Notes: generated from the letters alone by a model not told the origin. 26,116 bases of DNA from JAAYHV01 sp035268985 (GCA_035268985.1 DATFJV010000135.1:1-26116); one strand, 5' to 3'. Positions 1 to 7,872 are shown, counted from the first letter of the stretch. Numbers and translations are program-made.

Positions 1-1660
1 TATTAGGTATTCCAATGACGTTGTTAAGAATAGATACAATAATTTGGATTATAAAACTATTGTTGGCAAAAATATTAAAGATATACTAAAAGGATTGGAT
101 AGTGATAGAGAACAATTACTTTGGAATGTATATCCCATTGAATTCAATGGAAAGAAAGTTTTTGCAATACCATTTGATATAGATGAAAAAGATAAAAAAG
201 GTTGGACTGGTATATTGATTACAGAGTTTATGGTATCAGACGACCTTATTTCAAAGTTTATCGATGAACAAAAAATCAATAATGATTTGGAAGAGATACT
301 TGAAGGTTCTTTTGATGGTATATTAGTTACCGATGTAGAAGGTAAAGTACTGTTTGTAAATGATTCATATGAAAGAGTTGCAGAAATAAAAAGAGAAGAT
401 ATAGAAGGCAGATATATGAGGGAATTAATTAACCCAGTATGGATGCCCAATTCAGTTGCCTATGTTGTAGCAGAAAAAAGGAAAACTGTTACGGTCAGAC
501 AAGTGGTTAAGTCCGGAAGACATATTATAGTAACAGGAAGACCGGTTTTTGATAATAATGATGAAATAAAGAAAATAGTTATTAATGCTAGAGATATCAC
601 TGAAATATATAATCTTAATGTTGAACTTGAAAAACATAAAAAAGCAGAAAAACTTTTTATGGATAGGATTGCAGACTTAGAACAGTATGATGAGAAAATA
701 TCCCCTATAATAGCGGTTAGCGGAAAAATGAAGGGGGTTTTATCTTTAGCAGAAAAAGTTGCTAATTTTCAAGCTACGGTGCTTATTCTTGGGGAATCAG
801 GAGTAGGTAAAGAAGAGATTGCTAAGTTTATTCATAAAAATAGCATAAGAAAAGATGGTCCTTTTGTAACAATTAACTGTGGGGCAATACCAGATAATCT
901 TTTGGAATCAGAACTATTTGGTTACGAAAAAGGTGCTTTTACAGGTGCCATGCAAACTGGTAAAACAGGATTGTTGGAAACAGCCAATAAAGGTACTGTA
1001 TTTTTAGATGAAATAGGAGAGATTCCCCTCGATTTTCAGGTTAAATTGCTTAGGTTCTTAGAAGATAAAGAGGTTCGTAAAGTTGGATCAGTAGTCTCTA
1101 AAGAAGTAGACGTCCGAGTGGTTGCGGCAACGAATAGAAATCTTTTGGAACTTGTCTCAAATGGAGAGTTTAGAGAGGACTTTTATTATAGATTAAATGT
1201 AGTTACTTGTATGGTTCCTACACTAAAAGAAAGAAAAGAAGATATTATGCCCCTTGCCACATATTTTCTTAACAGGTTTAATAAGAAATATGAACAAGAA
1301 AAAGTATTGACATATGAAGTCATTAGAGAATTGGAAAATCATGAATGGACGGGAAATGTTAGAGAGTTAAGGAATATGATGGAAAACATGGTTATACTTA
1401 GTAATAATGAGTATCTACAAACAGAAGATTTACCATGGAGTAAAGCTGTAACTTCAAATAATGTACAAAATGATAATATAGGAAATTTAAGCAATTTGAC
1501 CTTGATGCAAGCAATAGAAAATGCTGAAAAAGAAGTATTAAGCCATGCGGCTAAAACATGTAATTCAACTAGGGAAATGGGGAAGATTCTTGACGTTAAT
1601 CAGTCTACTATAGTTAGAAAACTGAATAAATATGGAATCACAGTAAACGAGAAAGAGTAA
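1..1660 (+). CDS. Sigma-54-dependent PAS-domain transcriptional activator, 5' truncated by window edge
   Basis: A bacterial enhancer-binding protein that would use ATP hydrolysis to open sigma-54 promoters. The frame has no stop back to base 2, so the TTG at 44 is not a convincing start and the gene begins outside the window. Counting from that TTG, a PAS sensor domain covers about residues 80-190, followed by a short coiled linker and the AAA+ domain: Walker A GESGVGKE at 250-257, the sigma-54 contact loop GAFTGA at 297-302, and Walker B around FLDEIGE near 320-326. A C-terminal helix-turn-helix of Fis/TyrR type (about 505-533) would bind DNA. The residues before the PAS domain probably belong to another sensory domain. 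The next gene starts 4 bases after the stop, so all three genes to 2197 look co-transcribed. Target promoters and ligand cannot be deduced. Confidence 0.93.
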   Translation, partial: IRYSNDVVKNRYNNLDYKTIVGKNIKDILKGLDSDREQLLWNVYPIEFNGKKVFAIPFDIDEKDKKGWTGILITEFMVSDDLISKFIDEQKINNDLEEILEGSFDGILVTDVEGKVLFVNDSYERVAEIKREDIEGRYMRELINPVWMPNSVAYVVAEKRKTVTVRQVVKSGRHIIVTGRPVFDNNDEIKKIVINARDITEIYNLNVELEKHKKAEKLFMDRIADLEQYDEKISPIIAVSGKMKGVLSLAEKVANFQATVLILGESGVGKEEIAKFIHKNSIRKDGPFVTINCGAIPDNLLESELFGYEKGAFTGAMQTGKTGLLETANKGTVFLDEIGEIPLDFQVKLLRFLEDKEVRKVGSVVSKEVDVRVVAATNRNLLELVSNGEFREDFYYRLNVVTCMVPTLKERKEDIMPLATYFLNRFNKKYEQEKVLTYEVIRELENHEWTGNVRELRNMMENMVILSNNEYLQTEDLPWSKAVTSNNVQNDNIGNLSNLTLMQAIENAEKEVLSHAAKTCNSTREMGKILDVNQSTIVRKLNKYGITVNEKE

Positions 1661-1664
1661 AAAT

Positions 1665-1955
1665 ATGAGCGAAAATAGATTGATAAAATTAAATGAAGTA
1701 GCAGATAAAGTGATAAATCCTGAGCTTAGTAATCATCTAGGCGGAATGAGGGTTACATATATAGATGATGATATTGCATATGTTAAATTTTCTGGTAGTT
1801 GTAGAAACTGTTATTATGCAGAAGATACTTTGGATAATACGGTTAAAGTTGAACTTCTAAAAGCGGATAATAATTTAAAGGACGTAAAGATAGATAATAG
1901 TGTAGATGAAGATATCTTGGATTTTGCAAGAAGTTTATTAGGTAAAGAAGAATGA
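1665..1955 (+). CDS. NifU-like C-terminal domain protein (Nfu-type Fe-S scaffold)
   Basis: A 96-residue stand-alone Nfu domain. The family binds a labile Fe-S cluster between two CxxC motifs of a dimer and passes it to client proteins in the cytoplasm. Here the motif is C46-R-N-C49 within SGSCRNCYYAEDTL, preceded by an INPELSNHLGGM segment that matches the family's usual 'P-x-L-x-x-x-G-G' start. The protein is not evidence of nitrogen fixation, because Nfu domains are widespread. It starts 4 bases after the sigma-54 regulator, with a purine-rich GAGAAAGAG upstream, and its last codon overlaps the start of the next gene (ATGA), which suggests translational coupling. Placing an Nfu directly behind a sigma-54 regulator is unusual to my knowledge. 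The family call is fairly secure; the client protein is unknown. Confidence 0.8.
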   Translation: MSENRLIKLNEVADKVINPELSNHLGGMRVTYIDDDIAYVKFSGSCRNCYYAEDTLDNTVKVELLKADNNLKDVKIDNSVDEDILDFARSLLGKEE

Positions 1956-2197
1956 TAGGAGTTAAATTTTGTGGAGGTTGCAATTCAAGATATGATAGGG
2001 GAAATGCACTAAAAAAATACAGTAAAGAGTTTAATATATGTTATGAATATGCCGATGAAAATACCTTCTATAATACACTAGTGGTCATATGTGGATGCAG
2101 TAGTATATGTGCAAATACAGAAGGATATATGTACAATAAGGTAATTATAGTAGATAGTGAAGAACAATTATATGTAGAATTTGAAAAAATTAAATAA
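1952..2197 (+). CDS. Small six-cysteine protein, possible metal-binding partner of Nfu
   Basis: An 81-residue cytoplasmic protein I cannot assign with confidence. It opens with a CGGCN motif (C7, C10), has C30, and carries a second cluster CGCSSIC (C47, C49, C53), giving six cysteines in 81 residues. The spacing would suit Fe-S or zinc binding, or a redox function. There is no signal peptide or membrane helix, which argues against extracellular disulphides. Its ATG overlaps the stop of the Nfu-like gene by four bases, so the two are likely made in step, which supports a link to metal clusters. A hairpin at 2213-2233 follows it. The reading frame is supported by tight coupling and position; function is inference only. 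Confidence 0.7.
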   Translation: MIGVKFCGGCNSRYDRGNALKKYSKEFNICYEYADENTFYNTLVVICGCSSICANTEGYMYNKVIIVDSEEQLYVEFEKIK

Positions 2198-2212
2198 ATA
2201 AATTCAGTCTGA

Positions 2213-2240
2213 GGAGCTTTAGTTTAAAGTTCCTTTATTC
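2213..2240 (+). terminator. Likely terminator closing the three-gene regulator operon
   Basis: GGAGCTTT (2213-2220) pairs with AAAGTTCC (2226-2233) with one G-U pair and a 5-base loop, followed by the T-rich stretch TTTATTCTTT. It overlaps the 3' end of the convergent small membrane protein gene. Confidence 0.5.
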
Positions 2241-2553
2241 TTTCATATTCTCTATAAAGTTTTTGAACTCCGTTTTCTAAAATATAATAATGCCAAACAT
2301 ATGGAATAAGTAAGAGTAGAAATAGAATGATTAAAATATAACTAAAACTTGTACTATTTAAATGAGATAACAGCAGAGAGAGTAAGGTTAATATTGCAAA
2401 AGTTGCTGTTACAATTAAATGCACAAGTCTTTCATGTGAAAAAAAACTTATCTTTAAAACAAGTTCTTCTAACACTTCGGTTTTTTGATAATCGGAATCG
2501 AAATTTTCTATCGATTGTATGTGTTCAATATATCCCTTTAAATATTTAGACAT
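2224..2553 (-). CDS. Small membrane protein with two transmembrane helices, unknown function
   Basis: A 109-residue protein with a charged amphipathic N-terminal region (about 1-40), two hydrophobic helices (roughly 45-62 and 70-90) and a charged C-terminal tail rich in Glu, Arg and Lys. The helices are joined by a short loop, so both termini are probably cytoplasmic. No family was recognised. The start was set at the ATG at 2553 because GGAGG lies at the right distance upstream; a longer frame begins at 2604 but has no ribosome binding site and would run through the promoter. A good promoter lies just upstream (2576-2604), so it is expressed alone, divergent from the DUF89 gene and convergent with the Nfu operon. 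Confidence 0.75.
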   Translation of the reverse strand: MSKYLKGYIEHIQSIENFDSDYQKTEVLEELVLKISFFSHERLVHLIVTATFAILTLLSLLLSHLNSTSFSYILIILFLLLLIPYVWHYYILENGVQKLYREYERIKEL

Positions 2554-2564
2554 AACATTCCTCC

Positions 2565-2578
2565 AATTCAATTGAATT
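2565..2578. repeat. 14-bp perfect palindrome over the predicted transcription start
   Basis: AATTCAATTGAATT is identical to its own reverse complement. It overlaps the end of the -10 box and the predicted start of the minus-strand promoter, the position expected of a repressor operator. AT-rich palindromes also arise by chance, so this is a candidate only. Confidence 0.4.
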
Positions 2579-2604
2579 TTATCACAATTTAAAACCCTAT
2601 ACAA
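2576..2604 (-). promoter_or_regulatory. Sigma-A promoter for the small membrane protein
   Basis: Read on the minus strand: -35 TTGTAT (2599-2604), 17-base spacer, -10 TAAAAT (2576-2581) preceded by TGA, an extended -10. The predicted start near 2569 leaves a leader of only about 16 bases. Confidence 0.65.
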
Positions 2605-2661
2605 TGAGTAGAAATATATGTTATGATATTAAATAATACTTTGTGATGGGAGACATATATA

Positions 2662-3540
2662 ATGAATGACGTAAGATTAAGTGCATATTGCATGCATTGT
2701 TTAGTAAAAGGGCAACTTGATAAAATGCCATTGGAAGCTACAGAAGCAACTAAAGCTGAGTATATGAAAAAGGTACTTAACACAGTTGGTAATTGTGAAC
2801 CTTGGGAAACGGCCCCGGTGGTACATTCTAAGTTGATTGAAATACAAAAAGAAATATTTAATAATAACTTGAGTTATGAAGATGAGAAAAAAACCTTTAA
2901 TGATTTGATGTTAAGGGAAGAGAACAAGATAAAAAATCGTATTGAGTTGGCATCAGATTCGGTTAATATGGCAATAAGATATGCAAGAGTAGGTAATTAC
3001 ATTGATTTTGCTGCATTAAATGATGTAAGCGAAACACAGCTTTTAGAGCTACTGTCCCAAGCTGAAACAAGTGGGTTAGATGAAGTAGAGTATGCTAATT
3101 TTGTGAAAGATATGAAAGAAGCCAAGTCATTGGTGATTTTAGCTGATAATAGCGGTGAAATTGTATTAGATAAGATAATGATTGAAGAAATCAAAAAGAC
3201 ATATCATAGTATTAATGTAACATTGATAGTAAGGGGATATCCCGTTATAAATGATGTGACTAAGGAAGATGCCATTTATGTTGGAATGGATAAAGTTGCA
3301 GAAATTGTAGGAAATGGAACTTCAATTGCAGGTACTGCTTTAGAGTTAATAAATGATGAAGCAAAAAACAGAATAATGAATGCTGATGTTATATTATCTA
3401 AAGGTCAAGGTAATTTCGAGACCCTTAATATGTGCGGATTAAACATATACTATGTATTCTTGTGCAAGTGTCAATGGTTTGTAAATCAGTTCGGTATAAA
3501 AAAATTAGAAGGCGTTTTCGTAAATGATAAAAGACTTTAA
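2662..3540 (+). CDS. DUF89 family protein (ARMT1/damage-control phosphatase-like)
   Basis: A 292-residue DUF89 protein. Characterised family members are metal-dependent phosphatases that remove damaged or excess sugar phosphates and related metabolites. Family hallmarks are visible: the N-terminal CMHC pair (C10, C13) typical of prokaryotic members, the metal-site segment LADNSGE (D162, N163, E166), the segment RGYPVINDVTKEDA with an N-D pair near 208-209, and a C-terminal KGQGNFETL loop. Length is normal for the prokaryotic branch. ATG at 2662 is preceded by GATGGGAG. It is separated from the amidohydrolase cluster by 62 bases holding a new promoter, so it may be its own transcription unit. 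Its substrate is unknown. Confidence 0.85.
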   Translation: MNDVRLSAYCMHCLVKGQLDKMPLEATEATKAEYMKKVLNTVGNCEPWETAPVVHSKLIEIQKEIFNNNLSYEDEKKTFNDLMLREENKIKNRIELASDSVNMAIRYARVGNYIDFAALNDVSETQLLELLSQAETSGLDEVEYANFVKDMKEAKSLVILADNSGEIVLDKIMIEEIKKTYHSINVTLIVRGYPVINDVTKEDAIYVGMDKVAEIVGNGTSIAGTALELINDEAKNRIMNADVILSKGQGNFETLNMCGLNIYYVFLCKCQWFVNQFGIKKLEGVFVNDKRL

Positions 3541-3544
3541 ATTC

Positions 3545-3572
3545 TTGCGATTTTATAAAACTAATGTATAAT
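3545..3572 (+). promoter_or_regulatory. Sigma-A promoter for the amidohydrolase/BTAD genes
   Basis: -35 TTGCGA (3545-3550), 16-base spacer, -10 TATAAT (3567-3572). The start would be near 3579, about 24 bases before the first amidohydrolase ATG, which has AGAGGTAG as ribosome binding site. Confidence 0.6.
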
Positions 3573-3602
3573 AATTGTATAGTATAAGCTAAGAGGTAGA
3601 GT

Positions 3603-5153
3603 ATGAATGTAGATAAAATTATTTATAATGGTAAATGCCAAACTATGGATAACGGAGAAGTTGTTGATTGGTTAGCAATTAAAAAAGATCAAATATTTAC
3701 TGTAGGAATGGGCAATGATTACGAAAAATATGCAGGTAAAGATACAGTATTAATTGATGCTAAGGGTTGTACAGTTTCCCCTGGTTTTATTGATAGTCAT
3801 TTTCATATGGTTCAAACTGCAGTAAATTCTTATTGCATTGATTTAAGTAATGCAACAAGTTTTGATGAGATAGGTAAATTAATAATAAGAGAGGGGAAAA
3901 AAAATCCCGAGATGGAGATGCATTGTATAAGACTTGATGTGAGCAAATTGAAGGAAAAAAGATTTCCAAATCGATATGAAATAGACAAGTATTGGGATAA
4001 ATCTCCTGTATGGATCAACAATAGCGTTTATCAAATGAGTGCTGTAAACACATATGGGATCCTTTTTTATAAAATACCATTTAATATGGTAGGTGTAGTA
4101 TGTGACGATAAGCAAATGCCCACAGGAGTTTTTAAAGCCAATGCAAATGCTAAGCTTAGGTCTAATATATTAAATTCAATCAGTGATTTTTACAAACAAA
4201 ATGCCATAGAATCCATAATGGATGATTTGGCAGCCAAAGGACTTACAACTATAAATGCTGTAGAGGGCGGTTACATGTACAGCGATAGGGATGCAGAATT
4301 TATAAATTCCCTAATAAATAGAAAAGACGTATATCTAGATATGGAGCTTTTTTTTCAAACATTAGATATAAATAGGATTATTGAAATGGGACTTAAAAGA
4401 ATAGGCGGCTGCTTATATGTTGATGGTACTTTTGCTATGAGAACTGCGGCTATCTCTTTTGAATATATAGATGCAAAGGGAGAATACGGAACTTTGCAAT
4501 TCACCCAAGAAAAATTAAATACATTCGTAGAAGAATGTTATAGAAGAGACTTACAATTGGCACTTTACACAATAGGAGATAGAGCAATAGAGCTTGCAAT
4601 AAATGCCCATGAAAGGGCGGTGGAGTTAACAGGAAATACATCTTTAAGACACAGACTTGAACATGCAGAACTTCCCAATAAAGAACATATAGCAAAAGCA
4701 AGGAATTTAGGCCTAATTTTTTGTGTACAGCCCACATACGAATATTATTGGGGTGGTAAAGGTGGTATGTACGAATCTAGGATAGGTGATCATTATCTTG
4801 ATACAAATCCTTTTAGATATATGATTGACCAAGGACTAATGTTGTGTGCTGGCTCAGACAGTGATGTGCTGCCTTGTAATCCTCTATTGACCCTATATGC
4901 GGCGACGAATAGAAATGTTAATAAACATAGTATTACTGTGTATGAAGCACTAGAACTAATTACTAGTAAAGGTGCATATGCCATATTAAAAGAAAACATT
5001 AAAGGGTATTTAAAAGGTGGTTATTTAGCAGATATCGTAATATTTGATAATGATATTTTTAGTATTGATAAGAGCAAACTAAAAGATGTAAAGGTGGTTA
5101 GTACAATTAAATCTGGAATGATAGTATATAAGGATATGGAATATTATGCTTAG
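3603..5153 (+). CDS. YtcJ-type amidohydrolase with altered metal-site motif
   Basis: A 516-residue member of the amidohydrolase superfamily (YtcJ/NfdA branch, COG1574), a TIM-barrel metal hydrolase of amides, imides or N-formyl groups. The first metal motif is intact (DSHFHM; H66, H68), as are HAE (H354) and the catalytic-aspartate motif SDSD (first Asp D419). The usual HAIGDRA motif instead reads YTIGDRA: Tyr322 occupies the position of a conserved His, confirmed at codon TAC 4566-4568. The usual His in the earlier 'H-x-x-x-x-N' motif (LHAIVVN in the paralogue at 9119-10699) is also missing here (SVYQMSAVN). It is cytoplasmic, with no signal peptide. Its end overlaps the BTAD regulator by 8 bases. 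It may bind metal differently or act on another substrate; the fold is secure, the activity is not. Confidence 0.85.
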   Translation: MNVDKIIYNGKCQTMDNGEVVDWLAIKKDQIFTVGMGNDYEKYAGKDTVLIDAKGCTVSPGFIDSHFHMVQTAVNSYCIDLSNATSFDEIGKLIIREGKKNPEMEMHCIRLDVSKLKEKRFPNRYEIDKYWDKSPVWINNSVYQMSAVNTYGILFYKIPFNMVGVVCDDKQMPTGVFKANANAKLRSNILNSISDFYKQNAIESIMDDLAAKGLTTINAVEGGYMYSDRDAEFINSLINRKDVYLDMELFFQTLDINRIIEMGLKRIGGCLYVDGTFAMRTAAISFEYIDAKGEYGTLQFTQEKLNTFVEECYRRDLQLALYTIGDRAIELAINAHERAVELTGNTSLRHRLEHAELPNKEHIAKARNLGLIFCVQPTYEYYWGGKGGMYESRIGDHYLDTNPFRYMIDQGLMLCAGSDSDVLPCNPLLTLYAATNRNVNKHSITVYEALELITSKGAYAILKENIKGYLKGGYLADIVIFDNDIFSIDKSKLKDVKVVSTIKSGMIVYKDMEYYA

Positions 5154-6300
5154 TATAAAACTTTTAGGGCATACAGAAATAAGACATAATGGCAAGGATA
5201 TAACAAGCGCTTTAAGCAAGAAAACAATTGCTCTGTTATTTTTGCTTGTTGTAAATGAAGAAAAGTATTTGACCAAGGATAAAATTGCTCTGTATCTATG
5301 GCCAGAAAGCAATGAAGAATCCTCAAAATATAATGTTAGATACAACCTATGGATGCTTAATAAGAATATCCCCAATGATTCGAAAGGTAATGAGTTAATA
5401 GTCTCAGACAAAAATAGTTGCTCTTTAAACTCAAATTATGATTTTGAATGTGACTTATTATCTATAGTAAAATGTGATTGCAAAACGGCATCAATAGGAG
5501 AATTAAGCCGAATTGTTGATAAAGCTTTTTCTGGAGAGGTGTTGGAAGGTTGGTTTATTAACAAGTGCTATGATTTTAATGAACTGATTTTACTTCATCG
5601 TATTCAATTGGAAAGAAAGCAGCTTAGTATTCTTCAAGCTCTAAGTAAAAAACACTATAAAAATGGACATTTGGAAAATTCATTGGAAGTATTAAAGATT
5701 GCTGAACAATTTGATCCTAATAATGAGAGTATAGCCGAATGTACTCTTAAGACATACTCTGCATTGGGGGACAGAGTTTCTGGTATTAATTATTATAAAA
5801 ATTTTGAAGCAAAACTTTGGAAAGAATTGAATATAATGCCAAATGATGAACTTCAGGATTTATACGAGAGCTTGTTTAGTACTAATTTACCTTATGTTGA
5901 ATCAGAAATCAAAAAAAACGAGATGAAAAATATAAACCTTTATGGTTTTGGAATCTCAAGTATAGAATGGTCCCTTGTGAGCTGTATCATAGATTCTATA
6001 TGTGATGCTGTTTCTGAAGTATTATTGAATAAAGTGGATTTTGAAATTATTTCTGAATTGGGGTTTATAAATAAAAAAATTATAATTAAATATAATGAAA
6101 ATTCAAATGTTAAGGTCGATACTCCCGAGGCGGTACCATACATAAGAATCATGCAAGCTTTTTCTAATTTACTTGAAATAGTGGAAGAAAAATACAGTGT
6201 GGAAATTGAAATTGAAGCGTTTGATGATGCAGATGATATTTCAAAAGAAGTTGTTAATTATATTTCTAAGGTACATAAAAAATTAAGAATTATTAAATAA
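5146..6300 (+). CDS. BTAD/SARP-type transcriptional regulator
   Basis: A 384-residue regulator. Residues 1-95 form an OmpR/PhoB-like winged helix: a short beta-rich start (LSIKLLGHTEI), the KKTIALLFLLV segment, KDKIALYLWP and a recognition-helix region NVRYNLWMLN. About 100-240 is a helical bacterial transcriptional activation domain with TPR-like repeats (LERKQLSILQALSKKHYKNG, LEVLKIAEQFDPNNES). Such proteins bind direct repeats at promoters; the best known are Streptomyces antibiotic regulators, but short forms occur in Firmicutes. The C-terminal 140 residues match nothing I recognise and contain no Walker motif, so this is not a large AfsR/LAL-type ATPase. The gene overlaps the amidohydrolase by 8 bases and sits just before the antiporter, so it probably controls this cluster. 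Confidence 0.82.
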   Translation: MLSIKLLGHTEIRHNGKDITSALSKKTIALLFLLVVNEEKYLTKDKIALYLWPESNEESSKYNVRYNLWMLNKNIPNDSKGNELIVSDKNSCSLNSNYDFECDLLSIVKCDCKTASIGELSRIVDKAFSGEVLEGWFINKCYDFNELILLHRIQLERKQLSILQALSKKHYKNGHLENSLEVLKIAEQFDPNNESIAECTLKTYSALGDRVSGINYYKNFEAKLWKELNIMPNDELQDLYESLFSTNLPYVESEIKKNEMKNINLYGFGISSIEWSLVSCIIDSICDAVSEVLLNKVDFEIISELGFINKKIIIKYNENSNVKVDTPEAVPYIRIMQAFSNLLEIVEEKYSVEIEIEAFDDADDISKEVVNYISKVHKKLRIIK

Positions 6301-6320
6301 GTGTTTAAATTGTGTTTAAA
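6301..6320 (+). repeat. Direct repeat with 11-bp period, candidate regulator-binding site
   Basis: GTGTTTAAA occurs at 6301-6309 and again at 6312-6320, an 11-base period, with a weaker copy (TGATGCAA) at 6324 and another TGTTTAAA at 6332-6339. SARP-family regulators bind short direct repeats with 11-base phasing. It lies directly after the BTAD regulator gene and before the antiporter. Confidence 0.4.
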
Positions 6321-6336
6321 CTATGATGCAATGTTT

Positions 6337-6376
6337 AAAAAAGTTTTTTTGATTAATTTCAAATAAACTTTTTTTT
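6337..6376 (+). other. A/T stem-loop upstream of the antiporter gene
   Basis: AAAAAAGTTT (6337-6346) is complementary to AAACTTTTTT (6365-6374) and the second arm runs on in T. It contains one G-C pair and an 18-base loop, so it is weak as a terminator, but its placement after the regulator gene would suit partial termination. Confidence 0.3.
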
Positions 6377-6381
6377 ATTAT

Positions 6382-6387
6382 TATAAT
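6382..6387 (+). promoter_or_regulatory. -10 element before the antiporter, no good -35
   Basis: TATAAT at 6382-6387 lies 66 bases before the ATG. No -35 box matches at 16-18 bases, which would fit an activator-dependent promoter. A 9-base tandem repeat (TGAATATAA at 6398-6406 and 6407-6415) follows in the leader. Confidence 0.35.
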
Positions 6388-6453
6388 AAACCATGAATGA
6401 ATATAATGAATATAAGTTATAGTAGAATTTATATGAAATTATAGGAGGAACAA

Positions 6454-7872
6454 ATGGAAAACAATTACAAAAAACCGTCACTAGGCGTAGCGGTTACCTC
6501 GGTACTATTTTTATTTATAGTATTGGCGGCGCAGGTTATTGTAGCAGGAGCACCTGACATACATATAACACTAGTGTTTGCTATTACTTATACTACAATA
6601 GCATTGTTGCTAACAGGAACACCTTGGAAAGCGGTAGAAGAAGGAATTATGCATGGTTGTAAGATTGCAACTATACCAATGATGATATTGATGTTCATAG
6701 GTATGTTGATTCCAACACTAATTGCAGCAGGTACTATTCCAGCACTTATTTATTATGGACTAAAAATTATAAGCCCATCCGTATTCTTAATAACAGCTGC
6801 AATCATTTGTGGTATATCTTCATTATGTACAGGTTCAAGTTGGACAACTGGAGGTACTTTCGGTGTTGCATTTATGGGAATTAGTATGGGACTTGGAGTT
6901 CCACTTCCAATAACTGCAGGTGCGGTAGTATCTGGCGCAGTTATCGGTGACAAATTATCACCTTTATCAGATTCAACTAACTTAGCTGCAGGTGTTGCAG
7001 AAGCTAACTTATTTAGTCACATTAAAAGCATGATGTACACAACAGTTCCAGCATTTGTTATATCTCTAGTTGTTTATGGAATTATTGGAGCCAATTACTC
7101 AGCTGACACTATTAATTCAACTGCTGTAGATGAAATCACTTCAGGTATCGCTGCAAACTTTAACATTTCAGCTGGTTATACTTTGATTGCTGTAGTTCCA
7201 TTGGCAGTAATTATATTTATGGCTATTAAAAAAATACATGCATTGGCTGCAATGGTAGCTGCTTCATTAGTAGCAATGGTAATTGCAATGATTGGTCAAG
7301 GTTATGGTATCTTAGAAATGATGAGTTACATGAACTATGGATTTAGTATAGATACTGGTGTTGAGAATGTAAACTCACTACTTAACCGTGGTGGTATTCA
7401 GTCAATGATGTGGACTTTATCATTAGGATATTTAGGACTATCATTTGGAGGTGTTTTAGAAATTTCTAGAATCATGGAAAGGTTGATCGATTCCATGTCT
7501 AAGCTTACTAATAACGCACGTAATATAATTGCTACTCACGTATTGAGTTCAATTGTCGTTAACTTTATTTCTGCAAGTCAATATGTTGCTATAATTATAC
7601 CAGGAAGAATGTTCTTACCTGCTTATAAAAAATTAGGAATTAGAAATGATGTAGTTTCTAGAACCACTGAAGACTCTGGTACAGTAACTTCACCTCTCGT
7701 TCCTTGGGGACTTTGCGGTGTATTCTTTGCAGGAACATTAGGAGTAGCAACTCTAGCATATTTACCATATGCAATTTTATGCTATATAACTCCAGTAATT
7801 GCAATCGTTTATGGAATAACAGGCAAATTCATATGGTATGATGAAGAAGAAAAAGATGTGGAGGCAAAATAA
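6454..7872 (+). CDS. NhaC-family Na+/H+ antiporter (possible substrate transporter)
   Basis: A 472-residue inner-membrane protein with about 11-12 hydrophobic helices. NhaC signature regions are clear: GSSWTTGGTFGVAFMG, GDKLSPLSDSTNLAAG and TEDSGTVTSPLVPWG. The family includes true Na+/H+ antiporters and also metabolite exchangers such as malate/lactate carriers. Its place between a catabolic regulator and a peptidase, with no gap to the M20 gene (the ATG at 7873 follows the stop directly), suggests exchange or uptake of the compound the cluster breaks down. The start has an excellent ribosome binding site (ATAGGAGGAACAA). Family assignment is firm; the substrate is an inference. Confidence 0.9.
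   Translation: MENNYKKPSLGVAVTSVLFLFIVLAAQVIVAGAPDIHITLVFAITYTTIALLLTGTPWKAVEEGIMHGCKIATIPMMILMFIGMLIPTLIAAGTIPALIYYGLKIISPSVFLITAAIICGISSLCTGSSWTTGGTFGVAFMGISMGLGVPLPITAGAVVSGAVIGDKLSPLSDSTNLAAGVAEANLFSHIKSMMYTTVPAFVISLVVYGIIGANYSADTINSTAVDEITSGIAANFNISAGYTLIAVVPLAVIIFMAIKKIHALAAMVAASLVAMVIAMIGQGYGILEMMSYMNYGFSIDTGVENVNSLLNRGGIQSMMWTLSLGYLGLSFGGVLEISRIMERLIDSMSKLTNNARNIIATHVLSSIVVNFISASQYVAIIIPGRMFLPAYKKLGIRNDVVSRTTEDSGTVTSPLVPWGLCGVFFAGTLGVATLAYLPYAILCYITPVIAIVYGITGKFIWYDEEEKDVEAK

Noticed and set aside
44..46. TTG as start of the sigma-54 regulator
   Set aside because: The frame is open to the window edge and there is no Shine-Dalgarno sequence, so the true start lies to the left.
49..450. 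Minus-strand open frame opposite the sigma-54 regulator
   Set aside because: Shadow of a well-supported gene; low-complexity Ser/Ile-rich product and no ribosome binding site. The same holds for other antisense frames across the window.
1665..1955. NifU-like gene as a sign of nitrogen fixation
   Set aside because: Nfu domains occur in most bacteria; no nif gene is visible here.
2349..2549. Plus-strand open frame of 66 codons
   Set aside because: Lies opposite the small membrane protein gene and has no ribosome binding site.
6337..6376. Efficient rho-independent terminator after the BTAD gene
   Set aside because: The stem has one G-C pair and an 18-base loop, so it is kept only as a weak element.
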